This document shows positions 10,599 through 22,451 of a DNA stretch of 64,000 bases, one piece after another. Below the pieces are notes generated by a model. That model made no database searches. It was not told where the DNA came from and saw nothing but the letters and a program-made list of their open reading frames with translations. The translations under genes and the position numbers were made by a program. Each line of letters opens with the position of its first letter. The stretch's first letter is position 1. This stretch comes from Piper betle (lineage: Eukaryota; Streptophyta; Magnoliopsida; Piperales; Piperaceae): contig JAURVB010014082.1 of the NCBI GenBank assembly GCA_033002965.1, positions 186,001 through 250,000 of the forward strand, read 5' to 3'.

Positions 10599-13500
10599 AT
10601 GGGCGACTTCAACCTCGCCCTGTTGATCGTGGCCATCGTGGTCTGCGTGCTCGTCCTCCTCACCAGCGTCTACCTTCTCGTGAACTACCAGCACCCCGAC
10701 GACAAGAACCAGGCCTACTTCCCCAAGTTCGTCGTCATCCTCGGCATCTCCATCGCCATCATCTCCATCCTCATGCTCCCCGCCGACGTCGCCAACCGCC
10801 AGGCCTGCCGCCACGCGATCTACAACGGCGCCTGCAGCCTCACCCTCCCATGAAGGATCTCTGGCTCGCCGTCTACATTGCCGACGCGGTTCTCGTTTTC
10901 TTCGTCATTCCCTTTGCCATGTTCTACTACGAGGGAGATCAGGACAAGTGCGGCGGTGTCAACCTTTTTATTTCCCTTATTCTTTTGATTGACCTCTGGT
11001 TTGGATCGGCTATAGCTCGTTTAGGTTTGGTTTTGATGGGGTTTGTGTTTTGGCATTTGCAGGACTGTGATGAAGCGGGTGACGAGTGCGTTGTTGTGGG
11101 TGGGGACGACTGCGGTTGTCTGTGCGCTGGTTCTTGGCATCCTTTATGGTGAGGGTTTCTTTCTGCTTTGGGTTCTTAATCTATTTTTAATTTGTCTGTT
11201 TGATTGGGGTTGTGAGTGAATTGTGTGAAGTTCTGTAATTGTTTCTAGCATAATGAGTTGAGAGCTAGGTGAGGCTTTGCAATGACATTTTATTTGGTCG
11301 AGAGATGATCCAATCATTTGTGCAATCTACATTTGTGAGAAGTGGATTGGCTCTGTAGGATGTTGACATTCTGCTTCTGCGCGTCTAGGGAAATATGCCC
11401 GATATCTTCTGTCTGAATTTTGAAACGTGAACATTAAAAGCTGAAGTATATTTGTGAAGGCTGATACATTTGATAAGAAGGGCTTTTGTTGTACAAAAAG
11501 GTTTCTAAGCTTCGTAAATGCAACCTGCACCTTTGTCTGAATTTTTTACACATCTGGGTTTGAATTTTTAGCTATTACCGTTGTACTATTGTATGCGTAG
11601 TTGGTTGTGAATGCAAAAACTTTTATGTGTTTGCTTGTAACCGCATGGTGTGGACTAAATAAGACTTTCTTCATTTCGTTCTTTGTAGTATATAGTTGTA
11701 TAAATCCCATTTTATCTATTCTGGCATTGAAATATAAATAACTATTATTTTATGCCCTTTCTTGCACATATGATTACATTAGGATCAGCTCACACAAGAT
11801 AGCTCGTTTGACTAACTATTATTGGATTTAGATACTTGTTTCACTCTAATGCCTCTCTTCAATGTTGCAGCTTTTGTGGGAAAAGTAGATTTCACTGTTA
11901 GGCATTTGTCCTCAACGACAACTCCCTTCCCAAGCTCCTGGACAGTTTTATCAAACGCACAACCATGTATTGGGCAATCTCGTCAGGTTACTTTTTCATG
12001 CTATTATTATTATTGTGTTGTTTCTGTCATCATTTCCATCTACCTCACTGTTTATTTTAGTTATTCTGAATATTTTTTTACAATTTTACAGTTGAAACTG
12101 GTTAATGGTTGCTTACATATGTCTAATTGCATATTGAGCGTTTTATTTTTATTTCAATGATTATTTTGATGAAAATTATGTTTTTGAGAACTAAAAGATA
12201 CCTTGTCAAGGAGACAATAAATTTAGTTTTATGATCATACTAACGGTGCTGTTCATATCATGAGAAAAAAATTTTATTTTTTACAGTTGTTTGGCTAGTA
12301 GTGTATTATTGTGAAACATTTTATCTTCTTCAATTTTCCAGGCTATACATATTGAGAATCTAGGCAAAATGTGATGTATCATGTGCACTGGCTGTTACTC
12401 TTGATATTCGGTTTTTAATAAATATTTGATGGTTTTTTCAGTTTCTCCATTTCAGTTTTTGAAGGTAATCATTTCCCTTTTTTCCAGTGCTCAGCATACA
12501 ATGCAAATTCTGCAGCAGAAAAAACATGGACCATGCGAGCTACATTTCCAGAATATGTGGTAGCCCTAGCTACTGTTGTCGGATCTGTTCTCTTTACGGT
12601 AAATTATCTTTCTCTTTTTCTTTTCTTCGTCTTCTCCTCCTCCTCCTCCTCCTCCTCCTCTTCTTCTTCTTCTTCTTCATGATTTATTTTTTACAGTGTG
12701 ATGGACTTTGTTTTTATCTAGGTTGTAGTATGTGGATTTTTACAGTGTAATGGACTTTGTTTTTATCTAGGTTGTAGTATGTGGTTTCTCATGTTTTATT
12801 GGATTAATCATTTTCTGAATATAGCCACATTAATTGATCTCGTTGTGAGAATCAAACTTGCACTGATTGTGGTTCATGTATATTAATACTATGCACTGTC
12901 GTTTTTGTGGTGTTCAGATTTTTGGAGGTGCCGGCATTACTTGCTTGCCTTTGGGGCTGATTTTTTCACTTTATCAGGCGACCAAAAGCTGTCATTACTA
13001 GGTCGCAGTACATCAAGGTTCTTGCTAAATATATGTATTATTCTTTTGAAACAATTTTTCTTATTATTATTTGGGTGTGTAGCAGATTTTTTTTGTGGTT
13101 TGATTTTTCTGGAGGCTGCATCTGACTTTGTAGGAAGCAACTGAATTGGGGAAGAAGGCAAGAGAACTAAAGAAGGCAGCTGAAACCCTTCACCAGGAAG
13201 AAAGGAGTGGCTCGAAGGGCCGGAAATGGCGAAAAATGTGAAGGCTGTGGAAAAGGTATGGAGAAGGTTTCTTTGTTGTCATTCTATAACTGCTCAAGCA
13301 TATATTGGAGTCCTAGGATAGTAGTCTTTTCTTTATTTTTTATAGGGAAGTTATAAACATGTCAAACTCTCAATACCTATAAAACGCAAGGAATAGTTTT
13401 CATCTCATTTAAGTCCATTAAAAGTCAAAATTCATTCAGTAATACATAATATATCTGCCCAAAGATTAATTGTAGCCATAGATTGGCACCTAATTTTTTG

Positions 13501-16356
13501 TTTAAACGAGCTAATAAATTTATGGAGAAAAAAATCTCTCACAATGCCAAATTTTTGTTGGAGGTCCGGCTATATCCTGTGTTAAATTCTATTGTCTTAA
13601 TAGTTTGTTACCTTGTTTTCCTTCACCTGGTGAGTTTGTTGCCTTGTTTTCCTACATGGTTGTGCCCATATCCAATACAGTTAATTATTAATAATAGGAA
13701 TAGCAGGGATTCAATGATTTACCAATTCTTTCTTATTCCTTCAAGGCTTCAATTGTGTAATGGGTGACTTATTTGGAAATTGTCATCGAATGTTTCTACT
13801 TTCTAGACCAATCATCATAAACACCAAATTTCAAGAACTCTGTATTATACAGTGTGTATATGTGTATTTTCATATATGCTGACAATTCCTACCACAGATT
13901 TTAACTATCTTGTTAGTAATAAATGGGAGAGATACATGGTGAGAATGATGTAGAATCTTTCTTCATTTCTTCCCTTCTTTGTTTTCGCATTGTTATACCC
14001 TGAATTGTTCATAATAATTGTGATACAGCAAGTTTTTGTGAGTTGTGACAGTGTAGATGATTAATATGATGTGTAATAAGTTCTCTTACCTCGCCAGTTG
14101 TTAAGAATTATTAGCTAAGCCTGTCATTAGATCTCCTATTTTACTGGTTTGTTGCTATGACTTATTTGATCTCTTTGTTTTGCCCAATAAGGCAACAAGC
14201 CTGCACATATGCGTCATTGTAGATAACTGGCGGTTTATTGGGCATTAAAATAGCATGTTTGTGCACGCTTGAACAATTACATGGAACTTGAAATTTGTGA
14301 TGACTAGTTTCTTGTGTCAATGTTCTGTTTTTTCAACTTTATATTTATTGATTCATGTTCTCCTTAAATAAATGGATATCTGCTAAATTTAAGTATGATC
14401 TGACTAGATTCAAATAGAAATATTGTAGAAACAGCAATAAAGTGAATATTGCTTGTATGAGGCAAAGCTACTTATCCCTGCAGATGGCTGTATGTTGCCA
14501 ATTTTTAATGATGTCCTCTTACACGATTGGATATGTAGGAATTATACTTATTGGAAGAGGATGTGAAAGCTTTGGAGGAGATGTATCCCCAAGGAGAAAA
14601 GGTTATTAATAGTGCTGTTTTATAGGCAATGACATGCTTTTACGTGAGTCATTCTTTTAAACTGCCAAATTTTCACATTTTTTTTGTTTAACATTTGCAG
14701 GCAGAGACTACCTGGGCTTTCACAATTCTTGGCTATTTAGTGAAACTAATTTTGGGCATCCTAGGGTAATACTGATCTGCCAGTTTTAAGTTTTTAGATG
14801 TTATATTGGATTAAATATAAGCCTTTAATTTCAATTCTTCAAGTAACTCAATTCCATCCATCCATCCATTTAGTTGTGGACTTTGTAAGTATCCTTTTTT
14901 CTATTTGTTTGGCTTTCACTGAAAGGCTTATGGTGAGCATTCTGTAAACTATTACAATAATGTAAGTGAACATTTTGATGATTGTTGGTTTTTTAGGTAC
15001 ATCTGAGTTGTATAGAAACTTCTGTTGTGAACATACCCTAAAAGCTGGATTTACATTAGTTTTCCTCTGTTTTACCGGGTTCACTTATGCTGAGACAGAT
15101 ATTGTTACTAACTCTGATAAATTTGTAGGATAATTTATATTTGCTTCAAAAGTATGATGAATTGGTGATAATGTGATATTCTGACACTGTTTAGTAGCAC
15201 TTTGCATTTAATTTTAACTAAGAATTCTGTACTTTCTACTGTGAGACAATGAACTGTTAAGTGTTAGGTTCATTTTGAAAGATAACAATGTTCTTACACT
15301 GTTTTGTCTTGCAGATTAATTGTATCTGTGGCATGGATAGCACATATCATTATTTACCTCTTGATTGATCCTCCTTTGTCACCTTTCTTGAATGAAGTGT
15401 TTATCAAGCTTGATGACGCGTGGGGTATGTCTAAAATGTTTTCCACTCTGTGTATAGATCTTTTAGAAATTCAATACGGTAACATAGTGTACTTTAGGTC
15501 TCCTTGGAACTGCTGCCTTTGCATTTTTCTGCCTCTACCTACTGCTTGCGGTGATTGCTGGAGCTATGATGCTTGGCCTGCGATTGGTTTTTATAACCAT
15601 ACATCCAATGAAGTGAGGAACCACGCATACACATAGTTTTCATAATATTTTTTTGTTTTTTAAATTTCCTGTGAGCAAAGGCTGATTTGAATTATGTCCA
15701 GGTGGGGAGGAACTCTTATGAATTCATTTCTCTTTAATGTGGCACTTGTGCTTCTTTGTTCCATCAGGTATTATTTACTTATAATGCTTTTGAATTAATA
15801 AGATTTCTTAAGGCCAAAAGTTGAATTGTTCTTTAGACTCGATGTTCTTGTTTGCATGTTAGGTTTATGGTGCTTATAGCACATATTTGTGTTCTCTTTC
15901 ATCAAGTGCCTGTTTCATTGAGGAAAGTTCTTTACTTTGTTTTGCAGTTTGATCCAATTCTGTTCTACAGCATTTGCTTTTTATGCACAAGCTACTGCAG
16001 CACAGGAAATTTTTGGCCACACATTGCAGTCTCTCCGAGGAATCAAATATTTATACAAGTAATGCGGAACCATATTTTTCCTTGTGTTTCATGTGAGTTA
16101 GAAGACAGACTTCAATATGCATGTGCTGACTTTTTTGCTTGTGTTTCATATATTGATAATGCAGGTACAATGTCTTCCAGATAGCATTCGTCGTTCTTGC
16201 AGGACTCACATTTATTTACTATCTAGCCTTTGTAAGACGAGCCACAACAAGCAATGCCCTATTACTTTTGACTATGTTTTTTGCTAACATTTTCTGTTCG
16301 GATCCCAGGGTTGGAGAAAAAGAAAAGCAACAGGAAGGCTTCAGCTTTCCGGTTAG
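10599..16356 (+). CDS. LMBR1/LIMR-family multi-pass membrane protein
   Basis: Clear homologue of the plant LIMR-family protein (Arabidopsis At5g01460 type, LMBR1 domain), a polytopic membrane protein of poorly known function. Fourteen exons: 10599-10947, 11063-11148, 11871-11986, 12488-12598, 12918-13017, 13134-13255, 14539-14601, 14701-14765, 15315-15424, 15498-15612, 15702-15767, 15948-16058, 16165-16231, 16309-16356. All junctions are GT-AG and phase-consistent. Landmarks: N-terminal TM helix ([20 protein letters not shown]), [45 protein letters not shown], a cytosolic coiled region ([20 protein letters not shown]), then [13 protein letters not shown] ([14 protein letters not shown]), ITIHPM and [16 protein letters not shown]. 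Three single-base indels break the raw frame: a missing C at CCC 10847-10849, an extra T in T6 at 12961-12966, a missing A in A5 at 13232-13236. Allowing for them gives 509 residues, the length I recall for the Arabidopsis protein. Confidence 0.95.
12630..12680. repeat. (TCC)n/(TTC)n microsatellite in LIMR intron 4
   Basis: Pyrimidine-only run of TCC then TTC triplets in the intron between the fourth and fifth LIMR exons. Confidence 0.85.
12688..12785. repeat. 49-bp direct tandem duplication in LIMR intron 4
   Basis: Two adjacent copies of a unit starting TTTTTACAGTG and ending GTAGTATGTGG. They differ at one position (GTGATGG versus GTAATGG). Each copy contains an acceptor-like TTTTTACAG, but the true acceptor at 12917 is downstream. 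Confidence 0.85.
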
Positions 16357-16910
16357 ATGACTTGCTGGGAGGAAGGAGCATGGATTTGTTTTACCGTGGA
16401 GCTGTATGCAACTCATGAGGCAGAGACAATGAGCTGTAGATGATATACTGATTTCGATGTAAAAATTTGTGCACTCCAGCTTTTGAACGACACTGCTGAT
16501 TGCTTTTGTAGATGAGTTTTTGAGAGCTGTTGTCATCAATCGTGTATTATATAATGATTTGTTGAGTACCGAGATGTAATCCTTATTTCCTGATTTATTG
16601 GTTTAATACTGCAAATGTAATATTATTTTCTTATATGTCTTAGCACCTGAATGCGTTCGTTCTTCTGTCCAAGCTTATTGCCCATACAAGATTACTAGCA
16701 GTAATCACTTTTTATTTATTTTATTTTATAAAAATATATAATTTTATTTCCAAGGTGAGGATTGACAACGCCAACTGCTTAGATTCGATTCATGCACAGA
16801 TTTACGAATTGGGCTTCAATAGAAAGGTGGCTGTATTTGATCGAATAATCATGTGATCCAATATGTAAACATAAGAAGAGTGAGGCAAGAAACTGGAACA
16901 AATGACAATA
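16357..16910. other. Convergent 3' intergenic region (LIMR / RUS4-like)
   Basis: Holds the 3' UTRs of two convergent genes. No independent gene or repeat is visible. An AT-rich T/A stretch near 16710-16750 is the only low-complexity part. Confidence 0.5.
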
Positions 16911-19900
16911 TTATTGGACATTGGAGACCAATTCAATAGCTATATCCTTCGGAACCTTTAGATTGATTTGGCCAGTATCCCATTTACCTTCATTTAATAG
17001 GTGCATAAAGTCACTAAACCTTTCATCCAACATCAGCAAACTTTGCTCAAGTTGAGCATGTATATTGTTCGATCCTTCCCAGTGCTCGAACAGCCAGTAC
17101 GATTGCCATACGCTTCGAAGAACTGACAAACCTGTAGCTCCTACCTGGCATATTGAATATGACGATTTATCAGATGTGGTGATTATTAGAACAAAAGTTC
17201 TCTACATGATATGTTCAACAGTATATTCAGAATCTTTATAAAAAACAGTATATTTCAGAACACTAATTAACAGGCAGTGAATAGTATCACCTTAAATGAG
17301 ACATAAAACTCCAACTCGCCTGTCAACTGCTGTTGCCTTACAAAAAGTAGATATTTCTCCCTTGTATATAATTCAAGAAGCTCTCTCACCTGTAAGAATG
17401 CCAATATACTGGGAATGATTGTCTGCTTTCAAGTGTCATACATTATATCTATGAGAGTGTAGATGGCAATAATAAACGTGAGAGTACATTCATGGAAACT
17501 AAAGAAAGCAGATTTTAGGTGAAGCCGACTTGAGTTGAGCAGTGGGGAAGTACCAAATAGCTGGATATATTCCCTTCAAGCATATCCTCCATTCGTGTTC
17601 CAAAAACTATTCGTGGTTTTGAAAATATCTCCCACGATAAAATATTTTCCTCCCGATTGCACTCAACATAACCTGTGCAGACATACAGGTTACATATGGC
17701 TACTAGGTTATCAACTATGGGGGGACATATGGCAGATAATGTACCAGGAACCACTGAACTTTTGACATGCAATTCCACAAGAAGTCTAGCGCGCTTTAAG
17801 TTTATCTGCTCAGAGATGTTACATTAGAAAGACAGTATACTAGCTGATGTGGTTGAATGATGAATCAGACAATGTTCATTCAGATAGCTGCAAAAACTAT
17901 AGATACACATCACAAAGGAAGCAAGCACTCACTGTATCAAATCTCAATGCTGAAAGTGATTGATAGCGTAACCAAAGGTGCAAAATTCTCAGAGTCAGCC
18001 ATGTAGCAACTAAGGTTGAATATGAAATCTGCAGCCCTGGCAGGTCCTGCATATAATTTTCCTTAATCCTGATCAGAAAACGTATTGCAGAGACGTAAGC
18101 CACTGAAACCCAAGAGTAAATAAGATTATTATGTGGAAGAACTCATACAATAATGAGTATGCCAAATGCAAGGCCAACCGCCCACACTTCCTCCTAAAGT
18201 AAAAAATGAAACAACTGTGAGATGGATCATGGTAAATGAAATAAACTGACATTATGGAAATGATTTGGAATCTCTTTCTGTTTCTTTTTTTTTTTTGGAA
18301 ATTTCTTCCAACTTTTCATGATAAAATTTATCCAAGGAGTACCATAAGTTAGGAAAGTAGGAAATAAGTTAGATATTGAGTGTATACCTTTGCTGCTACG
18401 TCCCCAAGATTTCCTGACGTGGCAAAATGATTTTGAATCACTCGAAAAGAAGGATCCTTTAACCCTCTTGCTACAGCCTGAATAAAGTAGCAGTGAATAT
18501 TTTCTTCAAATATTTCTCTTGAAGTATTTAGAGTGCTCATTAATCTGTAACAAAGAGCACCACACTATATTTTAAACAACACCTCTTGAATTGACCTTAT
18601 AGATGATAATCATGAATGCCCACTTAAAACGAGATCAATTATTACAGAAGACCATGTATATTATTGTTCTGCCTAAACTGAACATATGCATAAATTGCAA
18701 AAGATAAGCCTGACAGAACTCTAAAAAGTAGAGACGTTATCAAATCAGTCAACAGACACACGTTTTGATTTACCCAGCACCAGGTGCATAGAGTAAGCAA
18801 CCTATCAAAAATGGTGGTTTTCATTTGAAAAAACTTTGCGTAATCTTAGATGCTGAGAAGCTGAAAAGAAAATATCCTAAGTTAAAGTTTGACACTTTTT
18901 ATGTCAAAGGATGTTGGTGCATTGTCTCCAACCAATTTCCAGTTCAAACATTTTGATACCTTCACAAGATTTCCTAAAGATGCAAGTGGAAGAAAATAAG
19001 ACGGAGCAAGCGGAGTAGCAAGCTCGAAGATACTGCAAACAGAAATTTCAATCACTGTAAATGCAAGTAAACGCAGCATCATATTTACAAGAAAACTAAA
19101 TAACCACTAAGACCTTCCAGCACTTCCAATGAAATCTGCATACATGCGCCACTTCTTGGGATCATCATCAAAAAGGTTTCCAAACCGCCCACCTAAGTGC
19201 AAACTTAGTCAATACAACAGATTACATGAAGTATTAAATTAATGATCAGTGATTATGGCACCAACCAATAAATAAGCGCCCAATAGCTCCAAGTCCATCT
19301 TTTGACACCCATCTATAAAGAATAAATAAGTAAATAATACCAGCAGAAATTGTTACATATTCACGGGAAAAAGTTTGTCTAAACTTTCATCAGGCTCCTC
19401 TTTCACTAGTGTGATACACTTATAAGTATCCCATGAACAATTTTTCTCATGCACATTCCAAGGAATTCTATAATGGTGAACACTTATATAAAAGCCTACA
19501 TATTATTTCAAAATGCATAGCCGCAAAGCTTCAAACACATTGTCATCTACCAAGGAAGCAATTTGGGGCATGCAGTAGGCAAATCACCTGATGGCAGCAG
19601 CAGAAGCAGCAGCACTTGTGCCAGTAAATGTGCCTATACCAACTGCCTGGCTAACATTTAACACAAAATGCAAATTAAGCATAAGATACAAGCTTTCATC
19701 AAATAGTTATTCTTCAACTATGAAGACTGACCACATAATAACGAGCTCAAAGAAAAGTTTAGCAATTTAGAGAAATTTAAGCAGACAAATTGGATTAGCA
19801 ATTAACAAAAAAGTACTAACTGAAATTACGAACAAGATCATCATTACACATTTTTCTGTCAAAAAATCATCGTGCTAACACTAATAGAGTTGAAATTCAT

Positions 19901-21290
19901 TCAAGCATGAACATATTCTACGGTAAACATAAATGTAAGTGAACTATAGTATCGATGAACCTTATGATTTTGTTTTGTTTGCATGCCTAAAAAGGTTTGA
20001 AACATCAAAAAGGTTTCCTTCAAACACTAATCTACCTTTAGGAGACTTGACGCAACTACTGTGTGGCAGACCCATCCAGTCACATTTGTAGGAAACTGTA
20101 GTAGCATGTAATCCAAATAATCTTCTGAAACTGATCCTAAATAATTTGGCAAGTAGATGAATGCAACTGAAGGAAAGACCATCATCAAAAAAGGGAAAAA
20201 ATGAAAAGTGTAGATAGCTCTCAACCTGGAAAGCCAGCAGGCAGTACAAAGTCTTTCAGGAAATATGGGATCCAATCAACCTGTGCTCCATCCTCACGTG
20301 TTTGCGACCTGTCTGCCACATCTACATGGTCCTCCAGCACGGTTCGTAGTTGTGACTCAGAGTCCATTACATATCTGCATCCCGCAACATAGTTACTCAA
20401 AACTCCAGAACATTTTATGAAACGAAGATTGAAACGAGGAAAGGAACAGCCCCAGTTCACCTTTTTGCCATACCATTTCCATATCTTTCTATCAACAATG
20501 TTTGCGGCTCATTTGTATTTCTAAAAAAAAGTAGCACCAAGTCATCAAAAAGTAAGACCTTGCACGCCGGATACAAGAACTCGCACAAAGAACGATGTAA
20601 ACTAACTCATGTCCTTAGTACTAATCAAGGCACTGCAGTACAAAACTTTGAAGAAAAAAACTTGCATGCATTCTAACCAACAAAAGAATAATTGTAACAT
20701 CCAGACTAATCCTCTAAATGCAATTCCCTCCGGACAAGCACAAATATCAAGTTAGAACGATGAAACAAAAAGCAAAATTTAAATATCTGCATCCACCTCT
20801 ATGTTAGGACGAATGATTCAATATAAGAAACTACACTACCAAAACCGGAGAGAAAAGAAAAACAATGTTACACAGGCAGTCAACAATGAATGAAGATAAG
20901 GACTATCCACACAGATCGTCTAAATTCAATTCTCTACATTCCTTAAAAAAATCTCAACTTTCAATCTCCTTAATCCTCCACCCATCACTGCCGACCACGG
21001 AAATCAACAAACGAATCAAACAGCTTCCCATCTCAACACGAAATATACTCAAATTTACTTCGTACATCACTATACGACAAATAAAACAACTACACATCAA
21101 AATTCACAACTGATATATTGTAATGAAGTAGGACAGTAGGACCTAATATCCTGGCCGTCAGAGTTCGCAGAGACGCAGAAAGCCGGAAGGCCACAGGGGA
21201 GCGGCCGCCACCGCCTTCTCCTACGCCGACCGACAGCCGGACTGTTGTCGGACAACGTCGGGAGGGGAGGCGGAGAGACGACGACGCCAT
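16911..21290 (-). CDS. ROOT UVB SENSITIVE family (DUF647) protein, RUS4-like
   Basis: DUF647 protein of the plant RUS family, probably plastid-targeted. Minus-strand exons in coding order: 21290-21143, 20520-20461, 20374-20226, 20136-20036, 19646-19588, 19312-19266, 19192-19114, 19032-18960, 18477-18388, 18193-18149, 18046-17933, 17805-17745, 17672-17554, 17389-17291, 17144-16911. Blocks: LIERYGNGMAKRYVMDSESQ, FVLPAGFPGSVSEDYLDYML, QFPTNVTGWVCHTVVASSLL, FTGTSAAASAAAIRW, GRFGNLFDDDPKKWRMYADF, DPSFRVIQNHFATSGNLGDV, LHLWLRYQSLSALRFDT, YVECNREENILSW. They match my recollection of RUS4 better than RUS1/2/3/5/6; the paralogue call is less certain than the family. Exon 1 (start MASSSLRLPSRRC, Ser/Arg-rich) carries a transit-peptide-like N-terminus, but its ATG frame is one base out of phase with exon 2, so a base may be missing near CTTTC. 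The implied protein is about 492 aa, normal for the family. Confidence 0.92.
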
Positions 21291-22440
21291 GGTCGCGGAG
21301 GTTGGTGGGTGACCCAAGTGAAAGGTGGTCGGAGAAGACGGTTGTTCTTTATCGGGTCCATTATCGGCGCGGGTAAAGCATACACGACCCTCTTCCCGCC
21401 AATGCTAAGTAGGGGCGAGTGGAGCTCAAATTCGATTTAAATTTTAATTTATTTGTCTTTGAGTATGAATTATGAACGTTAATTTACAAATTAAACTGGC
21501 CCTAAACTTTCTAGTTCAAGTTAATAGCACAAGTGCGGTTCATTCGGTTGTAGAGTTATTTAATCGATTCCAGACATTTCTGAAACACCTTTAACAAATA
21601 AATAGTTAATTTTTAAATAATTTATTGACAGTGTTTTTTAAGTGTAAATCTATCTTATTTAAAAGACAAAAACTTATATTAGTATATTTGTTTCAATTCA
21701 AACATGGGTTGGATTTACATTATATATTTTTAAGAAGATTTTCTATTTGAAAAGAGGAAAAACTAGACTATTTATCTAAAGAAATATATTTAGAAATAAC
21801 AGATGTATAAAACCTTTTAATGAAATAGTGATTTTTAGATATGAGATTTAGAGGCCGTTGGTAAAAATGTGAATCTACATTACATAATTGTTAAAATAGA
21901 TCGACAATATAAATATTATTTTATTGTAAATGCGATTGTAATTGTTAATAAATTTAAGTTGTAAATCTATTATAAATTTCTTTTATCTTAAATTTTTTAG
22001 TTGCTTGAGTGAGTGTAATATGATTAACAGTGGTGTTGTATTTTTAAACGATGGAATGTGAACATATAAAAATTGTGTTAATACAATTTACACTTAAAAA
22101 TTTAATCTCATTGACCAATTAATTTATTATATTAAAAAAAGAAATTAAGGTGCCGTAATACGAAAGAAAATAAGCTTTGTATAGAGTCAAAATATTTAGT
22201 GTAATCTACGTAGGGTATTCATTGACCTTGAATTAAGTTAATATAATTTAATTTTTATTTTATACTAAATAATTATAGTATCATTTTCGATATCAATCTT
22301 AAGTTTTTAATTAAAAAAATACATAAACGAAGGAGTAAAAAGCTGGATACTCAATGGCCTTCTAAGGACCAGATACTGTTTAATTGTCCACTTTGTCAAG
22401 ATAATGGTCACGTATCCAACGTGTCCATTTCCGCGTCCGA
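21291..22440. other. Divergent intergenic region (RUS4-like / NUP88 relic)
   Basis: GC-rich for the first ~100 bp (likely RUS4-like 5' leader and promoter on the minus strand), then AT-rich. No further exon or element ends seen. Confidence 0.4.
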
Positions 22441-22451
22441 CGTACGTGACG

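Noticed and set aside
10599..16356. LIMR gene as a pseudogene because of three frame breaks
   Set aside because: All 14 exons, splice sites and conserved residues are intact, and each break is one base in a homopolymer; sequencing or consensus error is the simpler explanation.
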